Below, piece after piece: positions 46,019-54,810 of a DNA stretch of 64,000 bases. The position numbers and the translations under genes were made by a program. Position 1 is the first letter of the stretch. Each line of letters begins with the position of its first letter. The stretch is from Cherax quadricarinatus (lineage: Eukaryota; Arthropoda; Malacostraca; Decapoda; Parastacidae). The notes under the pieces are model-generated. The model did no database searches, was not told the DNA's origin, and saw only the letters and a program-made list of their open reading frames with translations. Location of the stretch: assembly GCF_038502225.1 (NCBI RefSeq), contig NC_091353.1:95001-159000 (forward strand), given 5' to 3'.

Positions 46019-46326
46019 CCCCACGTTTCCTCACATATGAGACCTGGGGAAATCTGGTGGAGGCACCTCGATGTACCATAGATGTCCTCCTTCAGGCCCA
46101 TACAGTAAGACAAGACCTCCACTTTTTCATAGGATTCTGGCCAGCGTCTGGGGAAAGTTGTGAGTTGATCTGTAGGCCTTTGTGCAGCTGGCAGTGCATG
46201 CCCAATACGTACCAGCGTCTCTTGTCAGCCTAGAAGCTAGTGTCCGTGTCTGCATAGTTATACTAGGGGATACACACCCCCTTGGATATAGGAATTTCTG
46301 AGGTGCAGGCAGGTCACTAATGTCGA
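46019..46326. other. no supported feature
   Basis: Sequence between the gypsy and the three-finger ORF. It includes 'cactaatgtcgattgaatattgcag' in two parts (branch-like 'cactaat', then '..attgcag' ending at 46343), which could be a splice acceptor for the downstream ORF. This is weak evidence. Confidence 0.3.
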
Positions 46327-46860
46327 TTGAATATTGCAGGAACTAAGGCTCCCGGTTGCACGTGGTTTCTGAGGGGAAGTCCAAAGGGGCTAAGCCTAGG
46401 GAGGTTGAAGATCAGGATATATGCTGCAACACCAAGTAAGTTCGACGGGTGTGTAAGTGTGACGAATTTGAAGTGTCATGTATGTAAAGATCAAACTGGG
46501 ACCACAGGAAAATGTGATGCCACTGTTGAATCTTGTGGTACTGATGAAGTTTACTGTCTTCGGGAAAAAAAATGGAAAAGCACATCTTCGTCAGTTGGTC
46601 CACCACGGCAACTTTCTGAACATATGCACTGTGCTACAGAAGAAGAATGTAGTGGAAGCGTCAGTGACATGGAAACATGTCCCACACCTCCATGGAAAGA
46701 CTGGAATTGCACAGCTTGCTGTAAGAGTGATTGCTGCAATGGTATCATGGCTTGTAGCCATGGCACAGTGTTCCAAAACCTGAAGCTGATGTTAATACTA
46801 GTAGCTGGGATGCTGACAGCTCTGCAGCCTTATCTTCTTGGGTCACTGAGGATCACATAG
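46327..46860 (+). CDS. Ly6/uPAR three-finger-like, probable GPI-anchored protein (exon or retrocopy)
   Basis: The 177-codon frame carries a cysteine-rich domain from about residue 50: 'LKCHVCKDQTG' (CxxC start), 'VESCGTDEVYC', 'HCATEEEC', then 'NCTACCKSDCCNG', the CC..CCN ending typical of Ly6/three-finger domains. A hydrophobic tail ('LKLMLILVAGMLTAL') fits a GPI-anchor signal. No signal peptide is present: the first ~45 residues are not hydrophobic and probably are not native coding, so the true N-terminus is elsewhere or lost. Members usually sit on the outer cell surface. A28 follows 193 bp after the stop, suggesting a processed retrocopy. It is the only host-type coding sequence recognised here. 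Confidence 0.65.
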   Translation: MNIAGTKAPGCTWFLRGSPKGLSLGRLKIRIYAATPSKFDGCVSVTNLKCHVCKDQTGTTGKCDATVESCGTDEVYCLREKKWKSTSSSVGPPRQLSEHMHCATEEECSGSVSDMETCPTPPWKDWNCTACCKSDCCNGIMACSHGTVFQNLKLMLILVAGMLTALQPYLLGSLRIT

Positions 46861-47053
46861 CTAGTTTTGGGCACATGTGTGATAAGATCTAGTCACATAC
46901 TAGTTACAAACAGGAGACTAAATAATTGCTGGATAATTTAACACTAATCTCATCCATTCAAAAACTCACAAGACGCCAGTTTTCAGAAATCAAAATTATA
47001 ATTAATGAGTCAGCTGCTACTAGACCACATCTGAACCAGTACAATAGATCCTC

Positions 47054-47081
47054 AAAAAAAAAAAAAAAAAAAAAAAAAAAA
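47054..47081 (+). other. A28 run, probable retrotransposed poly(A)
   Basis: A pure run of 28 A bases downstream of the three-finger ORF. No AATAAA lies in the preceding 30 bp. A LINE A 3' tail begins 15 bp later. Confidence 0.6.
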
Positions 47082-47096
47082 CATTGTCACTGACAG

Positions 47097-47165
47097 GAGG
47101 CCTGGTCACAGACCGGGCCGCGGGGGCGTTGACCCCCGGAACTCTCTCCAGGTAAACTCCAGGTA
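47097..47165 (+). mobile_element. solo LINE A 3' tail
   Basis: 'ggaggcctggtcacagaccg' to 'ctctccaggtaaactccagg', equal to the last ~65 bp of LINE A (52856-52920) in the same orientation. Only the 3' end is present. Confidence 0.85.
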
Positions 47166-47336
47166 AGTTAGTCCTTTAAACGTGCATGCAGGCGAGGTTT
47201 CTTGCAACATCAGTCATTTATGAAAATCTGTCCTATAAGCCACTTGTGAGGCTGAGGTACCGACCTCAGAGCTCGGTGTCAACAGAGCTTGCCAGGGTAG
47301 TCGACTCACTTGGAGGCAGTCCAGACAAATTTTCAC

Positions 47337-47406
47337 ATCAATCTTATGGACTACCGTGGAGGTGACACCTGGAATATCAGTAAAAACATCTGAGAATTTA
47401 CTCACA
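47337..47406 (-). pseudogene. gypsy copy 3, RT N-terminal piece
   Basis: The minus strand encodes 'VSKFSDVFTDIPGVTSTVVH', matching the main gypsy RT start. It stops at 'tactcacac' (47398-47406), exactly where LINE A begins. The gypsy resumes at 52921 after LINE A. Confidence 0.88.
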
Positions 47407-48574
47407 CCAGTGTGTGTATTTCCACTCCAGCGTGCCTCGTTGTGCTCCCGGTTTTCTGGTGTTTTCACGGTCGCTCTTACGTGCTAGAACTTTAATTTGT
47501 GTCATCAATCCTATACGATATATCCCTCTAGCGCCTGGAACCAATCCTGGGCGGAAAACATTATATACTGAGTCAAAAAAGGAGAATTAGTGTGCACTAC
47601 CTAGCAGAGTTTACTGCCAGAGGGGAATCATAGGCCTGTCCCGTGTGAAAAAAAATAATAATAATTGAACTTTGTGTCAGAGGAAAGAAAGTCTCCCTGA
47701 AAGCATTGAGTATACATAGTGTATAGTGTATACTACAGTGGCTCCCTAGTATATTGATGATAAAGGCTAAAGTGTCATTTGAAAACAGGTGAATTTGTAA
47801 ATGAAGTGATAAGCCTATAGGGGCAGGTGCCAGAAGTCGCCAGAAACTTACCACAGGTCAGCTGTTTTTAATAATCTTCCTGGCCTGCTAGTGTACTCGC
47901 ATATAATCTAGTGATACCAGTGAATAGCAGAATACAGTGTTGTGTAGCAACTAACCAGTATTATAATGGTACTTAGTGGAGTGGAGTGACTTTCATTAGT
48001 TTCTTTTCTTGAAATACCAGACGTTACTGTGAATTTCATATAACCTGTAGTTACCAGCGGTCGCAATATACACAACGAGAAGCAATTATTACTACAGAAA
48101 AAGCGCCCTTCCTCCAAAATTTGCACCAGTCAACTATAGTGATAATATAGCATTTATTGTGGTGGAGACGGAAAAAAAAATAGAGAAGCTAGATACAGCG
48201 ATTGATAAACAAGGGTGGAGGCTCGACCGTTCGTCATTGTAGGAGTGCCAGCAGTCACCGGCTCTTCAACACGCAAGTTATACTTTTGTATCAATCAAAT
48301 CACATATTACTCGGGTAGATAATTTCCAGTAGATCCTTCATGTGTTAGCTCAAATCACCGACCAGTATGGTTTAAATAAGTGACCCACTGATCAGATCAG
48401 ATAGACTGGTCCGAACCCTTGACTGGTCCGAACCCTTGACTGGTCCGAACCCTTGACTGGTCCGAACCCTGGACTGGTTTCAAACGGTTTCGTTGTGCAC
48501 CACCTAGCAGGTTATTAATAGAATATTCAAGAGGTTGCTAGTAGAATTGCAGTAAATCAACCATTCAAATCATT
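47407..48574 (+). other. LINE A 5' UTR with 17-bp tandem repeats
   Basis: About 1.17 kb and non-coding. Four copies of a 17-bp unit 'gactggtccgaaccctt' lie at about 48408-48477. LINE 5' UTRs usually hold an internal promoter, and short tandem units can contribute. No promoter motif is proven here. Confidence 0.7.
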
Positions 48575-49834
48575 ATGAAGCTGTGTGTAGTCTGTGGTCA
48601 GTCAAACAAACGGGCTTCCACATGCATAAATTGTCATTTCTGTGGAAATTGGTGTCACGCCCCTTGTGCAGATATCCAAGAACTAGCTACAAGCAGTATT
48701 AAAACAGGGAAGTGTTTTTGGGTATGCCCAAATGAGATAAATCTGTGGACTAAAATCACAAGGGTATTAAAAGAGGTCAACATCAAAGCTGCTTTCATAG
48801 AAAACCTGGAAGCTTTCTACAACAGATGGGAACATAAAAAGTCCGGGCTGAATGGTACTGCCCTTGATACTGGCCATGTAGTCAGAAACTGTAAGGCTGG
48901 AGATGATGTCCTGGTAGTCAGTAAATGGGGGGCTGATAGTGCTGTCCTGGGAGACAGTAATGGGGAAGCTGGAGGTGCTGTCCTGGGAGACAGTAATGGT
49001 GAAGCTGGAGGTGCTGTCCTGGGAGACAGTAATGGTGAAGCTGGAGATGCTGTCCTGGGAGACAGTAATGGGGAAGCTGGAGATGCTGTCCTGGGAGACA
49101 GTAATGGTGAAGCTGGAGATTTTGTCCAGGTAGTCGGGAATTATACGCAGGAAGGAATACATATAAATGACCTCATAGGGGACAGGAGCCATAGTAGGGA
49201 AACAAGTGTAGTCAAAGATAAGATAAAACCAATATTGCAAACTAGAAATACCGCAGGAAATAGCAAACAAGAGGACTCCACTAGCAATAGTGAGGATATA
49301 TTACCAAAAACAACTGGTGGGAGCTCCATTGTTGGTGCTAGGGAGGATAGAAGTAAGACAGGGAAACATGCACCAACAGGGAATACAGTCACAGAAACCC
49401 AAGGCAAACGGAAACCAAGCCTGTGCACATACTATGCACTCGGTATCTGCTGGCATGGGAAATCTGGAAAAACAGATGGGACGTGCAACTATGACCACCC
49501 TAGGAAATGCCATGCCCATATGACAACAGGAAAATGCAAACTCCCTTCCTGTAAGCTTTTTCACCCTGAACTGTGTACCTCTTCAGTACAGGAAAGACTG
49601 TGCTATAACTTAAATTGCCAGGCATACCATCTAAAGGGGACAAAAAGATACAAAACATCCAGGCCATGGGAAAACCTGGGTAGCCACAGCCACTCAAGAG
49701 GGAGAGGTTTTTTAGTGCCAGGAAGGAAAAAAAACTGGCAGGAAATGGCAGAAATCGTACACCAAATCCAGTCATTCCTGGAGTGGAACCACAGTCGATG
49801 GCCTCCACTCCAAACCAACAGATACAGATACTAA
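48575..49834 (+). CDS. LINE A ORF1 protein: PHD-like and CCCH zinc fingers
   Basis: 419 codons. Residues 1-55 form a PHD/RING-like Cys/His cluster ('CVVCGQSNKRAS', 'CINCHFCGNWCHAPC', 'FWVCP'). The middle contains five copies of a 12-residue repeat ('GDSNGEAGGAVL' type) from a 36-bp minisatellite at about 48935-49118. The C-terminal third has three CCCH-type fingers: 'CTYYALGICWHG..CNYDHP', 'CHAHMTTGKCKLPSCKLFHP' and 'CTSSVQERLCYNLNCQAYHL'. An RNA-binding, RNP-forming role is inferred from ORF1 proteins in general. It is fully open. The stop TAA overlaps an ATG in the ORF2 frame (TAATG, 49832-49836). Confidence 0.88.
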   Translation: MKLCVVCGQSNKRASTCINCHFCGNWCHAPCADIQELATSSIKTGKCFWVCPNEINLWTKITRVLKEVNIKAAFIENLEAFYNRWEHKKSGLNGTALDTGHVVRNCKAGDDVLVVSKWGADSAVLGDSNGEAGGAVLGDSNGEAGGAVLGDSNGEAGDAVLGDSNGEAGDAVLGDSNGEAGDFVQVVGNYTQEGIHINDLIGDRSHSRETSVVKDKIKPILQTRNTAGNSKQEDSTSNSEDILPKTTGGSSIVGAREDRSKTGKHAPTGNTVTETQGKRKPSLCTYYALGICWHGKSGKTDGTCNYDHPRKCHAHMTTGKCKLPSCKLFHPELCTSSVQERLCYNLNCQAYHLKGTKRYKTSRPWENLGSHSHSRGRGFLVPGRKKNWQEMAEIVHQIQSFLEWNHSRWPPLQTNRYRY

Positions 49835-52800
49835 TGCCGGAAAAAAAATCCCCCCCCAGTACCAACAATACCACCAGTCCGATAACATTCTTCTTTGCAA
49901 ATATACAGGGTCTAAAGCCAGCAACAAACAACAAAATACCTTTCATCCGTGGACTGCTTGCAGAGGCAAAGGCAATGTTCGCGGCTTTCACTGAGACCCA
50001 CATAAAGGATCACTTGGACAACGAAATATGGATCCCAGGTTACAACCTATACAGATGTGACAGAGTGAACAGGCAAAAGGGGGGGGGGGTTGGCCTGTAC
50101 ATTGCAGAGTCACTTGTTTGCACAGAACTGCTAAATGCCTCCAATGATGTAGTGGAAGTTTTAGCAGTAAAGGTCGAGAACCAAAACCTAGTCATTGTGA
50201 TAGTCTACAAGCCTCCGGATGCAACATCCCAGCAATTCCAGGAACAGCTGTTAAAAATTGACCACTGTCTGGAAAACCTTCCAGCTCCTGCACCCAACAT
50301 CTTGCTCCTGGGGGATTTCAACTTAAGGCACCTAAAATGGAGGAATATAGCAAATAATATTGTTGCAGTAATAACACCAGGAGGCAGCTCTGATGAAAAC
50401 TCACACTCACGCGAGCTTTTAAATCTCTGCACAAAATTCAATTTAAACCAGCAAATAATAGAGCCTACTAGACTGGAGAATACACTAGACCTCATCTTCA
50501 CTAACAATGATGATCTGATAAGAAATATCACCATATCAAAAACAATATACTCAGATCACAACATAATTGAGGTTCAGTCATGTATGCGCGGAGCCCCAGA
50601 CCGACATAATGAGATTAGTCACGAGGGAGCATTCACCAAATTCAACTTCAATAACAAAAACATAAAGTGGGACCAAGTAAACCAAGTCCTAACCGATATA
50701 AGCTGGGAAGATATACTAAGCAACACAGACCCCAACTTATGCCTAGAACAGATTAACTCGGTGGCACTCGATGTATGCACAAGGCTTATTCCTCTAAGAA
50801 AAAGGAGGAGTAGATGTAAAACAGAAAGAGACAGGCGCTCCCTTTACAGGCGACGGAAAAGAATAACAGAGCGGCTAAAAGAGGTCAATATATCTGAAAT
50901 GCGTAGGGAGACACTGGTCAGAGAAATAGCAAGCATCGAACTTAAGCTAAAAGAATCCTTTAGGAGTCAGGAATCGCGGGAAGAACTAAAAGCCATAAAT
51001 GAAATCGAAAGAAACCCAAAGTATTTCTTCTCCTATGCCAAATCAAAATCGAGAACAACGTCCAGTATTGGGCCCCTACTTAAACAAGATGGGTCCTACA
51101 CAGATGACAGCAAGGAAATGAGTGAGCTACTCAAGTCCCAATATGACTCAGTTTTTAGCAAGCCGCTAACCAGACTGAGAGTCGAAGATCAAAATGAATT
51201 TTTTATGAGAGAGCCACAAAATTTGATTAACACAAGCCTATCCGATGTTATCCTGACGCCAAATGACTTCGAACAGGCGATAAATGACATGCCCATGCAC
51301 TCTGCCCCAGGGCCAGACTCATGGAACTCTGTGTTCATCAAGAACTGCAAGAAGCCCCTATCACGAGCCTTTTCCATCCTATGGAGAGGGAGCATGGACA
51401 CGGGGGTCGTCCCACAGTTACTAAAAACAACAGACATAGCCCCACTCCACAAAGGGGGCAGTAAAGCAACAGCAAAGAACTACAGACCAATAGCACTAAC
51501 ATCCCATATCATAAAAATCTTTGAAAGGGTCCTAAGAAGCAAGATCACCACGCATCTAGAAACCCATCAGTTACACAATCCAGGGCAACATGGGTTTAGA
51601 ACAGGTCGCTCCTGTCTGTCTCAACTATTGGACCACTACGACAAGGTCCTAAATGCACTAGAAGACAAAAAGAATGCAGATGTAATATATACAGACTTTG
51701 CAAAAGCCTTCGACAAGTGTGACCATGGCGTAATAGCGCACAAAATGCGTGCTATAGGAATAACAGGAAAAGTCGGTCGATGGATCTATAATTTCCTCAC
51801 TAACAGAACACAGAGAGTAGTCGTCAACAGAGTAAAGTCCGAGGCAGCTACGGTGAAAAGCTCTGTTCCACAAGGCACAGTACTCGCTCCCATCTTGTTC
51901 CTCATCCTTATATCCGACTTAGACAAGGATGTCAGCCACAGCACCGTGTCTTCCTTTGCAGATGACACCCGAATCTGCATGACAGTGTCTTCCATTGCAG
52001 ACACTGTAAAGCTCCAGGCAGACATCAACCAAATCTTTCAGTGGGCTGCAGAAAACAATATGAAGTTCAACGATGAGAAATTTCAATTACTCAGATATGG
52101 TAAACATGAGGAAATTAAATCTTCATCAGAGTACAAAACAAATTCTGGCCACAAAATAGAGCGAAACACCAACGTCAAAGAAATGGGAGTGATCATGTCG
52201 GAGGATCTCACCTTCAAGGACCATAACATTGTATCAATCGCATCTGCTAGAAAAATGACAGGATGGATAATGAGAACCTTCAAAACTAGGGAGGCCAAGC
52301 CCATGATGACACTCTTCAGGTCACTTGTTCTATCTAGGCTGGAATATTGCTGCACACTAACAGCACCTTTCAAGGCAGGTGAAATTGCCGACCTAGAAAA
52401 TGTACAGAGAACTTTCACGGCGCGCATAACGGAGATAAAACACCTCAATTATTGGGAGCGCTTGAGGTTCCTAAACCTGTATTCCCTGGAACGCAGGAGG
52501 GAGAGATACATGATTATATACACCTGGAAAATCCTAGAGGGACTAGTACCGAACTTGCACACGAAAATCACTCACTACGAAAGCAAAAGACTTGGCAGAC
52601 GATGCACCATCCCCCCAATGAAAAGCAGGGGTGTCACTAGCACGTTAAGAGACCATACAATAAGTGTCAGGGGCCCGAGACTGTTCAACTGCCTCCCAGC
52701 ACACATAAGGGGGATTACCAACAGACCCCTGGCAGTCTTCAAGCTGGCACTGGACAAGCACCTAAAGTCAGTTCCGGATCAGCCGGGCTGTGGCTCGTAT

Positions 52801-52893
52801 GTTGGTTTGCGTGCAGCCAGCAGCAACAGCCTGGTTGATCAGGCTCTGATCCATCAGGAGGCCTGGTCTCAGACCGGGCCGCGGGGGCGTTGA
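49834..52893 (+). CDS. LINE A ORF2: APE endonuclease-reverse transcriptase
   Basis: About 1019 codons from the ATG overlapping the ORF1 stop; the frame is also open from an ATG at 49783. Endonuclease: 'FFFANIQGLKP', 'AAFTETHI', 'GGGVGLYIAES', 'VIVYKPPD', 'LLLGDFNLRHLKW' (about 50300), 'LDLIFTNNDD' and 'YSDHNIIEV' (about 50550). RT: 'APLHKGGSKATAKNYRPIAL', 'QHGFRTGRSC', 'VIYTDFAKAFDKCDHG', 'SVPQGTVLAPILFLI' and 'SSFADDTRICM' with intact FADD at about 51955-51966. A C-terminal region ('LENVQRTFTARI', 'RLFNCLPAHIRG') follows. All catalytic residues I can check are present. It performs target-primed reverse transcription in known LINEs. It is probably translated after reinitiation at TAATG. Confidence 0.92.
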   Translation: MPEKKSPPSTNNTTSPITFFFANIQGLKPATNNKIPFIRGLLAEAKAMFAAFTETHIKDHLDNEIWIPGYNLYRCDRVNRQKGGGVGLYIAESLVCTELLNASNDVVEVLAVKVENQNLVIVIVYKPPDATSQQFQEQLLKIDHCLENLPAPAPNILLLGDFNLRHLKWRNIANNIVAVITPGGSSDENSHSRELLNLCTKFNLNQQIIEPTRLENTLDLIFTNNDDLIRNITISKTIYSDHNIIEVQSCMRGAPDRHNEISHEGAFTKFNFNNKNIKWDQVNQVLTDISWEDILSNTDPNLCLEQINSVALDVCTRLIPLRKRRSRCKTERDRRSLYRRRKRITERLKEVNISEMRRETLVREIASIELKLKESFRSQESREELKAINEIERNPKYFFSYAKSKSRTTSSIGPLLKQDGSYTDDSKEMSELLKSQYDSVFSKPLTRLRVEDQNEFFMREPQNLINTSLSDVILTPNDFEQAINDMPMHSAPGPDSWNSVFIKNCKKPLSRAFSILWRGSMDTGVVPQLLKTTDIAPLHKGGSKATAKNYRPIALTSHIIKIFERVLRSKITTHLETHQLHNPGQHGFRTGRSCLSQLLDHYDKVLNALEDKKNADVIYTDFAKAFDKCDHGVIAHKMRAIGITGKVGRWIYNFLTNRTQRVVVNRVKSEAATVKSSVPQGTVLAPILFLILISDLDKDVSHSTVSSFADDTRICMTVSSIADTVKLQADINQIFQWAAENNMKFNDEKFQLLRYGKHEEIKSSSEYKTNSGHKIERNTNVKEMGVIMSEDLTFKDHNIVSIASARKMTGWIMRTFKTREAKPMMTLFRSLVLSRLEYCCTLTAPFKAGEIADLENVQRTFTARITEIKHLNYWERLRFLNLYSLERRRERYMIIYTWKILEGLVPNLHTKITHYESKRLGRRCTIPPMKSRGVTSTLRDHTISVRGPRLFNCLPAHIRGITNRPLAVFKLALDKHLKSVPDQPGCGSYVGLRAASSNSLVDQALIHQEAWSQTGPRGR

Positions 52894-52920
52894 CCCCCGG
52901 AACTCTCTCCAGGTCCAGGT

Positions 52921-53316
52921 AAACACATTGAAGTAGTTCATGTTTCTTATGGTCACCCAAAGACTCATTGATATTAATGTTTGTCGCACCTGAGTGGTCA
53001 GGAGTCACCAAGTCATGTAGTTCTCTGTCATTGTCTATGTTAGAGGTGACAATTATGCACACATTACACTCCTCAGTTGTCTTATCCAGTTTATGTGGAA
53101 AAACTAAATCAAAATCATTAAGGCAGTTACCCGAATTTCTTGGGAAATATTTCTTAAGAATGTTGATATGATAAAGCTTAGGTTTCCCCTTTACTTCTAT
53201 GAGATATTCAACCTTCCCACAAATTTTCAATACCTTATACGGACCTTTCCATGCTACTAATAATTTATTTGACTTTAGTGGCAAAAGTACCAGAACTTCA
53301 TCTCCTGCTTTAAGAA
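52921..53316 (-). pseudogene. gypsy copy 3, integrase C-terminus to RT linker
   Basis: The minus strand encodes 'SNKLLVAWKGPYKVLKICGK' and 'KPKLYHINILKKYF', then the linker 'DLVFPHKLDKTTEECNVC' and 'HDLVTPDHSGATNININESL', continuing (beyond LINE A) into RT at 47406. Here the integrase C-terminus and RT linker are in one uninterrupted frame. It is a second independent copy with integrase upstream of RT. The upstream border at 53316 is abrupt. Confidence 0.88.
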
Positions 53317-53361
53317 ATGGGAAATTTCTTTTCTATACTTAAAATCTTTCTATAAAAATGT

Positions 53362-53670
53362 TGAGTACATACATAGGGCCTGGTGGCTAAAGCTCCCGCT
53401 TCACACACGGAAGGCCCGGGTTCGATTCCCGGCGGGTGGAAACATTTCGACACGTTTTCTTACACCTGTTGTCCTGTTCACCTAGCAGCAAATAGGTACC
53501 TGGGTGTTAGTCGACTGGTGTGGGTCGCATCCTGGGGAACAAGATTGAGGACCCCAATGGAAATAAGTTAGACAGTCCTCGATGACGCACTGACTTTCTT
53601 GGGTTATCCTGGGTGGCTAACCCTCCGGGGTTAAAAAACCGAAAGAAATCTTATCTTATTTTATCTTATT
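53362..53670 (+). mobile_element. tRNA-headed SINE
   Basis: The head 'gtggctaaagctcccgcttc' holds an A-box-like TGGCTAAAGCTC and a B box GGTTCGATTCC (about 53420) within 'cccgggttcgattcccggcg'. The core 'gtgtgggtcgcatcctgggg' is shared with 24340-24660. The body reads 'gaccccaatggaaataagtt' and 'gggttatcctgggtggctaa', and the tail is an ATCTT-rich repeat (53650-53670). Confidence 0.88.
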
Positions 53671-54810
53671 AGTGGTGGCTGCGTGAGGGTGGTGGAGAAT
53701 GAGAGAGTTATCCTTATATCCAAATAGTTTCGTCTTATGTTATCATAGAAAACGGTTCCTGCGTGAAGAAACTAACCATTAACTATTGCAGGAATTAATT
53801 GCCCGTAATACAAAGAAAAAAATCTGCTGGAATTATTTAACCAGAGGACTAGTAACCCAGAATAACCCAATAAAGGCTGTCCGTTATCGGGGACTTTCTC
53901 GGGAAAATTTCGTTTTGATATGAGAGTTGCCTGGAGTATACCTGGACAGAGTTTTGGGGATCAACGCCCCCTCGACCTGGTTTATGAGTTGGCCTCGTGG
54001 TGGATCACAGCCTGATCAACCAGGCTGTTACTGTTGACCCTTCGTAGACCGACGTAAGAACCGCAACCCGGCTGGTCAGGTACTGACTTTAGGTGCCTGT
54101 CCAGCGCCTTCTTGAAGAGTCAGGGGTCTATTTGTTAGTAAGTAACCCGTCAATCAGTTAAATTAACATCCTTTGAATGGTTGTTTAATCGTGCCACCTG
54201 AATGGCTAGTTTATTAATATAAGATGAGATCAGATTTTTTCGGATTTTTAACCCGGAGGGTCAGTCACCCAGGATAACCCAAGAAAGTCATTGCGTCATC
54301 GAGAACTGTCTATCATATTTCCATTGGAGTTAGTTGACTGACAAGCCCAGTCTCTGTCCATTCACTTTTCATTTTATGTCACTGATATCTTCATACAAAC
54401 TGTACTGCCAGAGATACTTATAGCAGCGGTTGTAGCAGCAGCAGTAGCAGTAATAATAATAAATAATAATATCAATTTATTTCTTTGCTAAGGTTACTAT
54501 GTGTCTTTACTTATCATAATTTGATTGGAGCAAAGAAAGCCACTATCATACCGAGTCATTTCAGGCAGACTTAACCAAATACTTATAGACTACTTAAGTC
54601 TAGACAGGTGAAGAGTGTTAGAATACAAATAGTTAATATTTCACTCTATTATTAATATGAAGTAGTACAATTTATGATACAATCATACATTTTTAAGTTC
54701 GTAATTAAGTTCATTTACTCATTAGTGATGCAAACATACATTTATAAGTTTGTAATAATGGTATTAATAGTTAAGGGATAATAAAATATTTGGGGAAGTT
54801 GCTTAGAATT
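53671..54810. mobile_element. mixed repeat remnants: inverted LINE A tail and inverted SINE 3' part
   Basis: 53925-54130 is a degenerate reverse-complement LINE A 3' end ('ttgcctggagtatacctgga', 'gatcaaccaggctgttactg', 'ggctggtcaggtactgactt'). 54215-54335 is a reverse-complement SINE body ('taacccggagggtcagtcac', 'caggataacccaagaaagtc'). 54430-54480 is an (AGC)n/(AAT)n simple stretch. No gene is supported in this interval. Confidence 0.65.

Larger units (their letters stand above)
47407..52920 (+). mobile_element. LINE A: complete two-ORF non-LTR retrotransposon
   Basis: Borders are fixed by the interrupted gypsy. The continuous sequence 'ttactcacacattgaagtag' at 38383-38402 in the main gypsy is split here into '..ttactcacac' (ends 47406) and 'acacattgaagtag' (from 52921), giving a duplication of about 4 bp (ACAC). 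The element is about 5.51 kb: 5' UTR about 1.17 kb, ORF1 48575-49834, ORF2 from 49834 to 52893, and a very short 3' UTR. Its 3' end carries near-repeats 'ccaggtccaggtaa', in place of poly(A). The 3' end recurs at 21.3, 22.9, 47.1, 54.0 and 57.1 kb. It resembles CR1/Jockey-group elements in ORF layout. Confidence 0.92.
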
